49,696 bases of DNA from an uncultured Fusobacterium sp. (GCA_900542625.1 UQOH01000006.1:1-49696), one strand, 5' to 3'; positions 1-8,293 are shown, counted from the first letter of the stretch. Made by a program: numbers and translations. Notes: a model not told the origin generated them from the letters alone.

Positions 1-2
1 AT

Positions 3-275
3 GTTATCATGGAATGCTTAAATACTCTTGGTGCAGAAAAACTTTTTAAAGCTTTTGAAATGATGAAAGAAAGTTCTTTTGTTAAAAATAATTTCAGTAT
101 AAATATGGTTTTTAACGTGGAAAATCTAAAAAAAGCACTTAACGGGAGTTTTAAAGACAGGGTTATTTCTAAAACAGAAAACAAAATATCCTCACATCTC
201 CTTCTCCATGATAAAGAATATGCAGACAATGAAGATTATGAGAATCTGTTGAAAGTTTTAGGATTGAGTGATTAA
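3..275 (+). CDS. 3' end of a phage-replisome-organizer-like protein (partial)
   Basis: The reading frame is open from the left edge of the window to a TAA at 273-275, so this is probably the C-terminal 90 residues of a longer gene; the in-frame ATG at 9 need not be the true start. The visible part is hydrophilic and helical, with an AEKLFKAFEMMKES segment followed by NMVFNVENLKKALNGSFKD. This resembles the C-terminal 'f.w.l...nf.kilnG.y.d' pattern of DnaD-like and phage replisome-organizer proteins. That match is from memory of the family and is moderate at best. It points away from the neighbouring molybdenum genes and ends in its own terminator, so it belongs to a separate transcription unit. 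Confidence 0.5.
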   Translation, partial: VIMECLNTLGAEKLFKAFEMMKESSFVKNNFSINMVFNVENLKKALNGSFKDRVISKTENKISSHLLLHDKEYADNEDYENLLKVLGLSD

Positions 276-280
276 CTAGA

Positions 281-330
281 AAAAAATGCCAAAAAGAAAA
301 AAATTTCTTTTCAGCATTTAATTTTAATTT
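281..330 (+). terminator. Intrinsic terminator after the partial left-edge gene
   Basis: AAATGC (284-289) pairs with GCATTT (314-319), and AAAAGAAA pairs with TTTCTTTT inside it, separated by a short A loop. A T-rich run follows. It lies directly behind the stop at 275. It could also terminate the leftward small ORF that ends at 343. Confidence 0.65.
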
Positions 331-342
331 ATTTTGTTATTT

Positions 343-471
343 CTATTTCTCCACATTCAAAACTGTATAAGAATGTCTTAAATTTTCATGTCTATTAGAT
401 GCTGCTGCAAGACTTCCTCCTATGGAAAAAATAAGTATAATCATTAATGCATTTAATAAAAATCTTTTCAT
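343..471 (-). CDS. Small secreted or membrane peptide, 42 aa, unknown function
   Basis: A short ORF starts at ATG 471-469 and stops at TAG 345-343. A near-perfect AGGAGGA ribosome site (476-482) lies 5 bases before the ATG, which is the main reason to call it real. The peptide opens MKRFLLNALMIILIFSIGG and continues SLAAASNRHENLRHSYTVLNVEK. That is a basic N-end, a 15-residue hydrophobic core and an AAAS cleavage-like site, leaving a mature tail of about 18 polar residues. It could be a secreted peptide or a single-span membrane peptide. It lies 72 bases downstream of mog on the same strand. A TTGACA at 526-531 with a weak -10 around 501-507 may give it its own promoter. No family is recognised. 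Confidence 0.6.
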   Translation of the reverse strand: MKRFLLNALMIILIFSIGGSLAAASNRHENLRHSYTVLNVEK

Positions 472-543
472 AAAATCCTCCTGACTTTGATACTGCTATT
501 TTAATAAACAGCAATGTCATTTTCATGTCAAAATAAAAAGGAT

Positions 544-1038
544 TTATTTTCTTGCACACTCCTGGGCATTTCCTTTTAATATATCAAGAGCATGAACAAG
601 AGTATCAATTACAAAAGACAGATTTTCACATGCTCCCTTAGGACTTCCGGGAAGATTTAGTATAATTGTTTTGTTTCTGATTCCGCATACACCACGGCTT
701 AACATAGCCCTTTTTGTAATGTTCATAGACTGCATTCTCATATACTCTGCTATTCCTCTTGCCTCTTTTGAAATAACAGAAAGAGTAGCCTCAGGAGTAA
801 CATCTCTTTCAGAAAAACCTGTCCCTCCATTTGTTAAAATCAAATCTGCATTCCCTGAATCAGAAATTTCTTTAAGCTTATCAGCAATAATAAAAGTTTC
901 ATCAGGTATAATAGTTTCCAGAACTACTTCATAATCAGCATGAGAATTTACCATTTTTTTAAGTTCTGCACCTGTTATATCTTCTCTTTCCCCTTTTGAA
1001 CCTTTGTCGCTTATTGTTATAATTGCAGTTCTGTACAT
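544..1038 (-). CDS. mog: MogA/MoaB-family molybdopterin adenylyltransferase
   Basis: This 164-residue protein is the MogA/MoaB fold that adenylylates molybdopterin before molybdate insertion, in the cytosol. The signature LTNGGTGFSERDVTPEAT (around residues 67-84) carries the GGTG substrate-binding loop and the acidic RDVTPE motif of the family. A second conserved stretch, LNLPGSPKGACENL, lies near the C-terminus. Its length is usual. Its start overlaps the last base of modB, so the two are translationally coupled. It is the last recognised gene of the cofactor operon. Mog and MoaB cannot be separated firmly from sequence alone. Confidence 0.9.
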   Translation of the reverse strand: MYRTAIITISDKGSKGEREDITGAELKKMVNSHADYEVVLETIIPDETFIIADKLKEISDSGNADLILTNGGTGFSERDVTPEATLSVISKEARGIAEYMRMQSMNITKRAMLSRGVCGIRNKTIILNLPGSPKGACENLSFVIDTLVHALDILKGNAQECARK

Positions 1039-1694
1039 TAATTTACACCTCTTTTTCTTAAAATATTATACAAATACATTATCATAATACTTATCCACAA
1101 AACTATAAGAACAAGCATCATTGCTTTTTCATCCTCTCCATTTTCCACAGCAGAATAAATTGCCACTGGAAGTGTCTGAGTTTTGTTTGGAATATTTCCT
1201 GCAACCATAAGAGTTGCTCCAAATTCTCCCAATATTCTTCCTGCACCAAGAACTATTCCTGCAAATATTCCATTTTTTGACATAGGAAAAACAATATCTT
1301 TTAAAAGCTGATATTTGTTTACTCCCAGAAGAAGAGCCTCTTCAATATACTCTTTTCTTATAGAAAAGATTGCCAGTTTTATACTTTGGTAAACAAGAGG
1401 AAGAGAAACTATTACTCCTGCAAGAACTGCACCGTATATGGTAAAAGTAATTCTTATCCCAAAATATTCATTAAGAAATTTTCCAATTACTCCCTGCACT
1501 CCAAACACAGAAAGAATAAAATAACCGCTTACTGAAGGAGGTACAAATATTGGAAGTGTCACAATAATTTCCAAAACTATCTTTAATTTTTTTGGAAGAT
1601 TTTCTCCCAAAAATATAATAAAAAGAGAAAGAATTGTTGATACAGTTATTCCCAGCAGTGCAACTGTAAGGGAATTTTTTATTAAAAAAAACAT
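1038..1694 (-). CDS. modB: Molybdate ABC transporter permease ModB
   Basis: A 218-residue integral membrane protein with about five hydrophobic segments and the typical binding-protein-dependent permease loop, EEALLLGVNKYQLLKDIVFPMSKNGIFAG followed by GRILGEFGATLMVAGN. The GEFGAT.M.AGNIP.KTQTLP.AIY stretch is characteristic of ModB. It would form the channel for molybdate import with ModA and an ATPase. It starts one base after modA stops, so the two are coupled. No modC ATPase gene is present anywhere in the window, so the ATPase must come from elsewhere or be shared. Confidence 0.92.
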   Translation of the reverse strand: MFFLIKNSLTVALLGITVSTILSLFIIFLGENLPKKLKIVLEIIVTLPIFVPPSVSGYFILSVFGVQGVIGKFLNEYFGIRITFTIYGAVLAGVIVSLPLVYQSIKLAIFSIRKEYIEEALLLGVNKYQLLKDIVFPMSKNGIFAGIVLGAGRILGEFGATLMVAGNIPNKTQTLPVAIYSAVENGEDEKAMMLVLIVLWISIMIMYLYNILRKRGVN

Positions 1695-1695
1695 T

Positions 1696-2430
1696 TTACA
1701 TCACTATAAATCCATGTTTCTTAAACTTCTCTCTGCTGTTTTCTGTTTTTAAAAATTCAAAGAATTTTTCAGTTTCTTTATTATTGTTCATAAGAGCAAG
1801 AGAGTATATAATTTTATCATGAGAATCTGCAGGGAAACTTGCCACAACTATTGGGTTCTTCATTCTGTTTTTATCAGAGTCATAAATTATTCCAAAATCT
1901 GCCTCTCCCATATCAACATATTGTGCTGTAGCTGTAACATCTTTTGCATAAACTATTTTTTCAGAATTTAATGTATCAAAAATTCCTAAATTTTTAAGAG
2001 CCTGTAAAGTATAAACTCCTACAGGAGCTGTTTCAGGATTTCCAACAGCTATAAAAACATCACTGTTTTTTAAACCTTCAATAGAGTTAATCTCACTTTT
2101 GCTGTATGAACTTTTTACAAGAATAAGAACATTTGAAAGAAAATCATAAGCATTTTCTTTTTTAACAATATTTTTGTCAATAAGCATATTAACATTTTCC
2201 TGATTTGCAGATATAAACAAATCAACAGGTGCTCCTTTTTCTATCTGTGCTCTAAGAGTTCCTGAACCTCCAAGATTTAACAGAACTGTTTCACCAGATT
2301 GTTTTTCATACTCAGGTATAATCTCTTCAAGACAGTTTTTAAGACTTGCTGCTGCACTTACAACTATCTCTTTTGAAAAAGCAGACACTGACAATAATAC
2401 ACATAACATAAAAACTACAAATTTTTTCAT
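1696..2430 (-). CDS. modA: Molybdate-binding periplasmic protein ModA
   Basis: A 244-residue substrate-binding protein. The N-terminus MKKFVVFMLCVLLSVSAFSKE is a signal peptide without a lipobox, which suits a free periplasmic protein in a diderm cell. The mature part begins IVVSAAASLKNCLEEI, the usual ModA start that holds the oxyanion through serine and backbone NH groups. It continues with GSGTLRAQIEKGAPVDLFISA and DVTATAQYVDMGEADFGIIYDSD, both typical of the family. Length matches ModA. It sits between moaC and modB in the cofactor operon, so uptake and cofactor synthesis are co-transcribed. Confidence 0.93.
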   Translation of the reverse strand: MKKFVVFMLCVLLSVSAFSKEIVVSAAASLKNCLEEIIPEYEKQSGETVLLNLGGSGTLRAQIEKGAPVDLFISANQENVNMLIDKNIVKKENAYDFLSNVLILVKSSYSKSEINSIEGLKNSDVFIAVGNPETAPVGVYTLQALKNLGIFDTLNSEKIVYAKDVTATAQYVDMGEADFGIIYDSDKNRMKNPIVVASFPADSHDKIIYSLALMNNNKETEKFFEFLKTENSREKFKKHGFIVM

Positions 2431-2458
2431 TCACATCACTCCCCAATAAATTTTTTAA

Positions 2459-2929
2459 TTAAAAATAAAAATCTCCGCTTTTGCCCCCTGTTTTGCTCAA
2501 CAGGTGAATATCTGAAATCACCATTCTCTTATCAATACTTTTGCACATATCATATATTGTAAGAGCTGCAATATTTACCCCTGTGAGAACTTCCATCTCT
2601 ATCCCTGTTTCTCCAACTGTTTTTGCTGTTGCGTAAATATGAATTTCACACTCTTTTTCACAGATTTTGAAATCAATATCACACCCGGACATAAAAATAG
2701 AATGACACATTGGAATAATATCGCTTGTTCTTTTCATTCCCATTATTCCTGCTACTCTTGCAACTCCAAGAACATCTCCTTTTTCAACTTCCCTGTTCAC
2801 AAGTTTTGAAATAACTTCCTGTGAAACTTTTATCTTTCCGAAAGCTGCGGCTGTTCTTTTTGTTTTATTTTTTTCGCTCACATCAACCATATGAGCTTTC
2901 CCATCTTTATTAAAATGAGTAAAATCCAT
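2459..2929 (-). CDS. moaC: Cyclic pyranopterin monophosphate synthase MoaC
   Basis: A 156-residue protein that converts the MoaA product to cyclic pyranopterin monophosphate in the first stage of molybdenum-cofactor synthesis. Family motifs are clear: RTAAAFGKI near the start, KRTSDIIPMCHSI (the family usually has IPLCHPL), GIEMEVLTGVNIAALTIYDMCK with the conserved acidic residues, and LLSKTGGKSGDF at the end. The Pro to Ser change after the conserved histidine is mild. Only two bases separate it from the upstream moeA-like gene. Its partner moaA is two genes further upstream in the operon. Confidence 0.95.
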   Translation of the reverse strand: MDFTHFNKDGKAHMVDVSEKNKTKRTAAAFGKIKVSQEVISKLVNREVEKGDVLGVARVAGIMGMKRTSDIIPMCHSIFMSGCDIDFKICEKECEIHIYATAKTVGETGIEMEVLTGVNIAALTIYDMCKSIDKRMVISDIHLLSKTGGKSGDFYF

Positions 2930-2931
2930 TT

Positions 2932-3951
2932 TTATACACCTTTCCCAAATGAACAGTGAGGGAAATGACAGACTTCACAGTCAAGACATAAACCTCCGTG
3001 TCCATATTTAGCTATATCTGTAAAAGTAAGCTTTTCATCTGCAAGAATTCTTGGAAGAACTAAATCAAACACAGTTCTTTTGGCATACATTACACATCCC
3101 GGAAGTCCTAAAATAGTTTTTCCCTCTTTGTATGCCACAAGAAGCATTGCTCCCGGAAGAACCGGAGAACCATAAGTTACTAATTCTCCTCCTATCTCCT
3201 TTATAGATGCAGGTGTCATATCATCAGGATCTACTGACATTCCTCCTGTACAGATTATCAGTTCTGCATCGCTTTCAAGAGCATTTTTTATATTATTTTT
3301 TATTACTTCTTTATCATCTGGAGAAAAAACCTGCGATATAACTTCACAGCCGTACTCCCCGACTTTAGATTTTATAACAGGTCCGAATTTATCCTGTATT
3401 CTTCCATAAAAAACTTCGTTTCCTGTTGTGATTACTGCAGTTTTTTTAGAATTTATTTTCTTTACTGAAATAAATTTTTCTGCACATGATTTTTCAAGCT
3501 GCTCTATTTTTTTCTCATCAATTACAAGAGGAATTATTCTTGTTCCTGCAATTTTTTCTCCTTTTTTTACAGGAGTATTGTTGTGAATAGTAGAAATAAT
3601 TATCTCTCCAATAGAGTTTGCTTTTAAAAGTTCTTCAGTATTAATTGAAACTATTCCGTCTCTGTCAGCAAAAAAATCTATTTTCCCCTCTTTTACATCT
3701 CCAAAATACAATCCCTCTCCAGCTGTATGGTTTTTTATTCTCTCTGCTGCCTCATTTTCATGTAAAGTTCCCTCTTTCTTTTCCCATACATACAAATGGT
3801 CTTTTCCTAATTTTAAAAGCTCAGGGATATCCTCTTCTTTTATAATATGCCCTTTTTTAAAAGCTGCACCTTTAAATTCTCCCGGTACTATTTTTGTTAT
3901 ATCGTGACACAATACCATTCCAACTGCATCTTTTGTATTAATTATTTTCAT
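2932..3951 (-). CDS. MoeA-like molybdopterin-binding protein with Cys-rich C-terminus
   Basis: A 339-residue protein of the MoCF-biosynthesis (MoeA/CinA-like) fold. The central segment KTAVITTGNEVFYGRI and the ICTGGMSVDPDDMTPASIKE loop are the molybdopterin-binding signatures, followed by GSPVLPGAMLLVA and LGLPGCVMYAKRTVFDLVLP. It is shorter than canonical MoeA (about 400 residues). It ends in a cysteine-rich tail, GGLCLDCEVCHFPHCSFGKG, which could bind a metal. Proteins of this shape are commonly found beside molybdenum hydroxylase maturation genes in anaerobes. A role in molybdate insertion or in handling the SDMH cofactor is inferred from context. Plain moeA was not used as a symbol because of the size and tail. 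Confidence 0.8.
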   Translation of the reverse strand: MKIINTKDAVGMVLCHDITKIVPGEFKGAAFKKGHIIKEEDIPELLKLGKDHLYVWEKKEGTLHENEAAERIKNHTAGEGLYFGDVKEGKIDFFADRDGIVSINTEELLKANSIGEIIISTIHNNTPVKKGEKIAGTRIIPLVIDEKKIEQLEKSCAEKFISVKKINSKKTAVITTGNEVFYGRIQDKFGPVIKSKVGEYGCEVISQVFSPDDKEVIKNNIKNALESDAELIICTGGMSVDPDDMTPASIKEIGGELVTYGSPVLPGAMLLVAYKEGKTILGLPGCVMYAKRTVFDLVLPRILADEKLTFTDIAKYGHGGLCLDCEVCHFPHCSFGKGV

Positions 3952-3976
3952 TAAATCTCAGCTCCTGTTTTTTAAT

Positions 3977-4417
3977 TTAAATTACAGTAATAATATCTCC
4001 CTCTTTTATATATCCGCCTTTTAACACTCTGGCAAAAATTCCCTCTCTCGGCATAATACAGTCTCCTACTCTGTGGAAGATTTCACAGTGTGAGTGACAC
4101 TCTTTTCCTATCTGAGTTACTTCAAGAAGTATTTCATTTATTTTCAGTTTTGTTCCAACTGGAAGAGTCCTTAAATCAATCCCCGAAACAATTATGTTTT
4201 CTCCAAAAGAGCCGTCAATAACATCTCCGCCTCTTCTCTTAAAATCCTCTATCTTTTCGTAAGAAAGAAGACTCACCTGTCTGTGCCAGTTTCCTCCATG
4301 GGCATCATTCTTAAGCCCGAATCCCTCTACAACTTCACATTCATGTATATTCTTTTTCTCTGTTCCTCTTTTTTCGCTGATACATACAGCTATAATTTTT
4401 CCCTCTTTATTTTCCAT
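3977..4417 (-). CDS. MOSC-domain protein
   Basis: A 146-residue single-domain MOSC protein, the sulfur-carrier fold found at the C-terminus of molybdenum-cofactor sulfurases. Visible features are GLKNDAHGGNWHRQVSLLS near the start, GSFGENIIVSGIDLRTLPVGTKL in the middle, and the KECHSHCEIFHRVGDCIMPREGIFARV segment holding the conserved cysteine. Its start codon lies inside the last codons of xdhC (11-base overlap), so the two are translationally coupled. That fits a joint role in sulfurating or otherwise loading the hydroxylase cofactor. The exact reaction of stand-alone MOSC proteins is not settled. Confidence 0.88.
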   Translation of the reverse strand: MENKEGKIIAVCISEKRGTEKKNIHECEVVEGFGLKNDAHGGNWHRQVSLLSYEKIEDFKRRGGDVIDGSFGENIIVSGIDLRTLPVGTKLKINEILLEVTQIGKECHSHCEIFHRVGDCIMPREGIFARVLKGGYIKEGDIITVI

Positions 4418-5222
4418 TTTCTCCTCTTTCTTTCATATGAGCTGGTTTCTTTCCATTTTTCACAGCAATAATCTCTGCCATTATCCCCAAAGCTATCTCC
4501 TTTGGCTCTCTGTTGCTTATATTAAGCCCAATGGGAGAATATATTTTCTCCAGACTCTCTTTTGAATATCCCTCTTCAATAAGCTCTTTAAATGTTGAGG
4601 CAACTTTTCCCCTGCTCCCAACCATTCCAATATATTTTACATCTGTTCTGCTGTCTAAAACTGCTTTCAGACACTCTTTGTCATTTACATGTCCTCTTGT
4701 AACAATAACTATATATGAATTTTCATCAAGAGGATAATTTCTTAAATTTTCTCCCATATCTCCCAGAATGATTTCATCAGCTTCTGGAAATTTTTCTCTC
4801 TTGGCAAATTCCTCTCTGTCATCAAATATCACTACATATTTATTTAAAAATTTCCCAAGAGTGTAAAGCTCTGCTCCAAGATGTCCTCCTCCCATAATAA
4901 GAAGTTTTTCTCTTTTGGCAAATACTTTTATATATGCTCTTATAAAACCTCCGCATTTCATATGAAGAGTTCCCTGCTCTGTAAGCTCAAAACTTTTTTC
5001 ATAACTTCTGTTTTCCTGTATTGCTTTCAAAGCCTCTTCAATAAGATTATATTCAAGAGCTCCTCCGCCTACTGTTCCGATAATACTTCCATCAGAAAAA
5101 ACTCCCATCATAGAGCCCTCTTTTCCGGGACTTGAACCATTTACTTCAAGAACAGTTACAACTGCAGCGCTTTTTCCTGAATCTACTGCATCACTTAATG
5201 CTTTTAAAATTTTTCCTTCCAC
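4407..5222 (-). CDS. xdhC: XdhC/CoxI-family cofactor maturation protein
   Basis: A 271-residue protein of the XdhC/CoxI family, which receives molybdenum cofactor and promotes its sulfuration before insertion into xanthine-dehydrogenase-type enzymes. The N-terminal XdhC domain shows VTVLEVNGSSPGKEGSMMGVFSDGSIIGTVGGGALE. The C-terminal Rossmann half shows LLIMGGGHLGAELYTLGKFL, then IVIVTRGHVNDKECL and KYIGMVGSRGKV. The ending LNISNREPKEIALGIMAEIIAVKNG is also typical. Note that in E. coli the name xdhC is used for an iron-sulfur subunit of another enzyme; the accessory-factor sense is meant here. It sits five bases after moaA. Confidence 0.92.
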   Translation of the reverse strand: MEGKILKALSDAVDSGKSAAVVTVLEVNGSSPGKEGSMMGVFSDGSIIGTVGGGALEYNLIEEALKAIQENRSYEKSFELTEQGTLHMKCGGFIRAYIKVFAKREKLLIMGGGHLGAELYTLGKFLNKYVVIFDDREEFAKREKFPEADEIILGDMGENLRNYPLDENSYIVIVTRGHVNDKECLKAVLDSRTDVKYIGMVGSRGKVASTFKELIEEGYSKESLEKIYSPIGLNISNREPKEIALGIMAEIIAVKNGKKPAHMKERGENGK

Positions 5223-5227
5223 TGCTG

Positions 5228-6184
5228 TTATCCTCCAATCTGATTCATATTTCTAAGCTCTTCATCATCATTTTCTTTCCCGAAAAGATGTTTTTCAGGT
5301 TTGTTTAAAATTTCATCTGTTAATATTTTTTTTATACTTTCTTTATCTGCATTTTCATCCAAATATTTTTTTATATTTGTATGCCCGTTTATATTCAGAC
5401 ATTTTTTTATATTCCCGTCTGACATTATTCTTATTTTATTGCACGATTCGCAGAAACAGCTGTTTATGGGACTGATAAATCCTATTCTTCCTCTGCTGTT
5501 TTTCAGTTTATAATATTTAGATACTCCTTTAATTTCAAAGTAATTCTCTTGAAATTGAAATAAATTTTGCAATAAATTATAAACCTCTTCGTTGCTTATT
5601 CCTGTAAACTTTTTTCCCTCACCTATTGGCATAAGTTCTATAAATCTTACATCTATATCACTATTTAATGTCAGTTCTGCCAGAGATTTTACAGCACTGT
5701 CATTTATCCCTTTTATGATAACTGCATTTATTTTTACTTTCAAACCAGACTTCTGCGCCTGTTTTATTCCCTCAAGAACTTTTGAAAGTTTTCCTCCTCT
5801 TGTGATTTCAGCAAAAGTTTTTTCATCAAGAGAATCAAGACTAACATTTATTCCTGTCAGTCCTGCCTTTTTTAAATTTTCTGCTTTTTCACTTAAAAGA
5901 GTTCCGTTTGTAGTAAGATATATCTCTTTTATCCCTTTTTTATATATTCCCTCTATTATCTGAGTAATGTCTTTTCTTAAAAGAGGTTCTCCTCCTGTAA
6001 GCCTTATTTTTGTAATTCCAAGCTCTGCACCTGATTCTGCTATTTTTAAAACATCTTCTGCTGACAGCACATCTTTATGCTCATATGAATAATTTTCAGG
6101 AAGACAGTATATACATCTTAAATTACAATTTTCTGTTAAAGATATTCTTAAATAGTTTATATCTCTGCCGTAGTTATCTTTCAC
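5228..6184 (-). CDS. moaA: GTP 3',8-cyclase MoaA (radical SAM)
   Basis: A 318-residue radical-SAM enzyme that starts molybdenum-cofactor synthesis by rearranging GTP. The N-terminal SAM cluster motif is C20-x3-C24-x2-C27 in SLTENCNLRCIYCLPE. TKIRLTGGEPLLRKDI gives the GGEP SAM contact. The second, GTP-binding cluster is seen as CFCESCNKIRIMSDGNIKKC near residue 245. The protein ends in a double glycine (NQIGG), the conserved C-terminal tail needed for activity. Everything required appears intact. It follows yqeB by 23 bases. Confidence 0.96.
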   Translation of the reverse strand: MKDNYGRDINYLRISLTENCNLRCIYCLPENYSYEHKDVLSAEDVLKIAESGAELGITKIRLTGGEPLLRKDITQIIEGIYKKGIKEIYLTTNGTLLSEKAENLKKAGLTGINVSLDSLDEKTFAEITRGGKLSKVLEGIKQAQKSGLKVKINAVIIKGINDSAVKSLAELTLNSDIDVRFIELMPIGEGKKFTGISNEEVYNLLQNLFQFQENYFEIKGVSKYYKLKNSRGRIGFISPINSCFCESCNKIRIMSDGNIKKCLNINGHTNIKKYLDENADKESIKKILTDEILNKPEKHLFGKENDDEELRNMNQIGG

Positions 6185-6207
6185 AAAATACCGCCTCCTT
6201 TACTTTT

Positions 6208-7023
6208 TTAATTTCTGTTTAAAAGATAAAATACTGCCTCTGCTGCTCCTCCTGATATTGTTCTTGCCTTATCAGAAATTGTAAAACAGTTTTTAAGTTC
6301 CTCTTCTCTTGGGTCTATGTCGCTTATTTTAAGTCCTTCTTTAACATAGCTGTTATCTCTTATCATTCCTCTTATAAGTCCGTCTATTGATGCCAAAACA
6401 GGTGTTTCATTAATATATCCTATAATTTCATCTTTCTTTACAACACTTCCTATATCATGAACTATTTTTAAAGTTCCTTCTGCCGGTGCATAAATAACTC
6501 TTTCTCTTCCATATCCCTGAATTATTCCGGGTACTCCTGTATTCTCACTTGCTCTTCCCTGAAAAATCAGTCTTCCCAGATTATGCCCTCTGTTTGTTTC
6601 TATAACCACATCTGCATCTTTTCCTGCCTCAAATCCCGGTCCAAACGCTATTGTTATTGGAGCAAGATCTTTTGACATTCCAAGATTTTTTTTAGCTATT
6701 ATGGCATCTATTAAAACATCTGGTTTTATTTTTTCAAGAATTTTCATTTCAGGGTCTATGTACACAGGAATTTTTCCCTCTTCCCATATTTTTTCTATGT
6801 CCTCAGCAGTCTCAGCAAATTTTGAAACTGCCCCTTCAAGGGAAAATTCTTTTTCATATATTGCCTCACCATAACACACTTTTCTTCTTATAAAATTAGG
6901 TTTTGGTATCTCAAGAACAAGAACTTTAAATCCCATATTATGAAGTCTGTTTATAGTTCCGGAAGCAATATCTCCTCCTCCTCTTACAACAACCTTTTTA
7001 TCAAAACTATACATTTGTCTCAC
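6208..7023 (-). CDS. yqeB: YqeB-family selenium-dependent molybdenum hydroxylase protein
   Basis: A 271-residue member of the YqeB (EF2563-type) family, a marker of organisms with selenium-dependent molybdenum hydroxylases. It opens with KVVVRGGGDIASGTINRLHNMGFKVLVLE, a Rossmann-like glycine-rich loop, and continues with AKKNLGMSKDLAPITIAFGPGFEAGKDADVVIETNRGHNLGR, a family hallmark. The C-terminal half has a lipoyl/barrel-sandwich-like look (GTLKIVHDIGSVVKKDEIIGYI). Its role in placing selenium on the cofactor is proposed for the family, not proven by this sequence. Its first codons overlap the end of the yqeC-mocA fusion by 17 bases. Confidence 0.92.
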   Translation of the reverse strand: MRQMYSFDKKVVVRGGGDIASGTINRLHNMGFKVLVLEIPKPNFIRRKVCYGEAIYEKEFSLEGAVSKFAETAEDIEKIWEEGKIPVYIDPEMKILEKIKPDVLIDAIIAKKNLGMSKDLAPITIAFGPGFEAGKDADVVIETNRGHNLGRLIFQGRASENTGVPGIIQGYGRERVIYAPAEGTLKIVHDIGSVVKKDEIIGYINETPVLASIDGLIRGMIRDNSYVKEGLKISDIDPREEELKNCFTISDKARTISGGAAEAVFYLLNRN

Positions 7024-8293
7024 CTTTATTTTTCAGCTCTTCTTTGGTATCTATATCAATAAACTCTTCTCTGCTTTTAAATTCCACAAAATTTATTTTT
7101 TTCTCCTGCTTTATTATCTCTCTTCCTCCTCTGTCTCCAGAAAGATTCATAAGCATATTTTTGTATCTGTTTGGAAAAATAACCGGAGAAAATCTCTGTC
7201 CCTCTGCACAGGGAACTGTTATATTATCATCTAAAAAAGATTCTCCTATTATTCTCATAATTGTTTTTTCACTTAAAAAAGGCATATCCCCAGTAAAAAA
7301 CATTATATTTTCTTCTTCTGTTTCTTTTGTTCCCAGTTTTATGCTTTCACTCTGCCCTAAAAAATATTTTTCATTTTTTAAAGGCGTCACACTATATTTT
7401 CTGCATATCTCTAATACTTCTTCATCTTTATACGTCACAAAAATATTTTTGAAAGGTATTGAAACAAGCTTTCTTAAAAGAATTTCAATCATGGGAATCC
7501 CATTTATTTCATAAAGAAGTTTGTTCTGCCCAAATCTTTTAGATTCTCCGCTGCCCATTACAACAGCTGATATATTTTCAGGTGTATAGATTGTCTTCTC
7601 TCTTACTGAGCCAAACATGAAATCAGGAATCTCTTTAAAAAATTTAAATGCTGTACTTAGTTCTTCAGTTGTTTCTATACCATTAAGAAAAATAATTCTT
7701 CTTTTATCTTCAGCAAAATTTCTGAAAAATTTACCATTTTTCAGATAATCTTTTAATATACCTTCATCAATATTTTTATGAGTATTTTTTTTATTATCGT
7801 TCATATACATATTAAATCTATGTACATTCTCCTCATTAAAAGGAAGTCCCAAAGCTTTTATATTTCCCACTCCGATTACAATATCTGTAAAAGACAGAAT
7901 ACATGGTTCATAAGGTTTCCAGTATTTCATAAGTTTCTGTTTTGAACCGTCCCCTTCATAAATAACATAATCATACTGAGATTTTAATTTCATAATCTCT
8001 TTTTCATCTGGAGAGATTAGTTTTCCATTTTCAATTTTTAAGCCAAGAATATCTATATTTTTTCCTGTACCTTTCAGTATTTTTTTCTCTTCACACAAAA
8101 AAAGGTTTTCATACTGATTTTTACACGGCTCAAAAATTTTTGTTGTTGTTGTCACAAGAACTCTTCCATTTTGGCAAAGCTCCTCTGCCAAAAGAAACAT
8201 AAGAGAGGTTTTTCCTCCGCTCCCTGTAATTCCAACTATCATATTTTTTTCTATTCCAAATTTTTTATAAAACAAAATCTCACCTGATCTCAT
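7007..8293 (-). CDS. YqeC-MocA fusion: SDMH accessory protein plus cytidylyltransferase-like domain
   Basis: A 428-residue two-domain protein. Residues 1 to about 230 are YqeC-like, with the P-loop VGITGSGGKTSLMFLLAEEL and VTTTTKIFEP, and YVIYEGDGSKQKLMKYWKP further on. Residues from about 240 onward form a MocA/MobA-type nucleotidyltransferase: ISAVVMGSGESKRFGQNKLL, MFFTGDMPFLSE, RFSPVIFPN and LSGDRGGREII. In E. coli these are separate genes (yqeC and ygfJ/mocA). The second domain probably makes the cytidylylated cofactor that XdhD-type hydroxylases use. The usual LAAG.S.RMG loop reads MGSGESKRFG here. It is the first gene of the operon, with a 20-base leader after a good promoter; no strong ribosome site precedes the ATG, so a start at Met18 is possible. 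Confidence 0.87.
   Translation of the reverse strand: MRSGEILFYKKFGIEKNMIVGITGSGGKTSLMFLLAEELCQNGRVLVTTTTKIFEPCKNQYENLFLCEEKKILKGTGKNIDILGLKIENGKLISPDEKEIMKLKSQYDYVIYEGDGSKQKLMKYWKPYEPCILSFTDIVIGVGNIKALGLPFNEENVHRFNMYMNDNKKNTHKNIDEGILKDYLKNGKFFRNFAEDKRRIIFLNGIETTEELSTAFKFFKEIPDFMFGSVREKTIYTPENISAVVMGSGESKRFGQNKLLYEINGIPMIEILLRKLVSIPFKNIFVTYKDEEVLEICRKYSVTPLKNEKYFLGQSESIKLGTKETEEENIMFFTGDMPFLSEKTIMRIIGESFLDDNITVPCAEGQRFSPVIFPNRYKNMLMNLSGDRGGREIIKQEKKINFVEFKSREEFIDIDTKEELKNKGETNV

Noticed and set aside
671..934. Open frames on the plus strand inside mog and other leftward genes
   Set aside because: They lie opposite well-conserved coding sequence, lack ribosome sites and match no family; they are shadows of the real genes.
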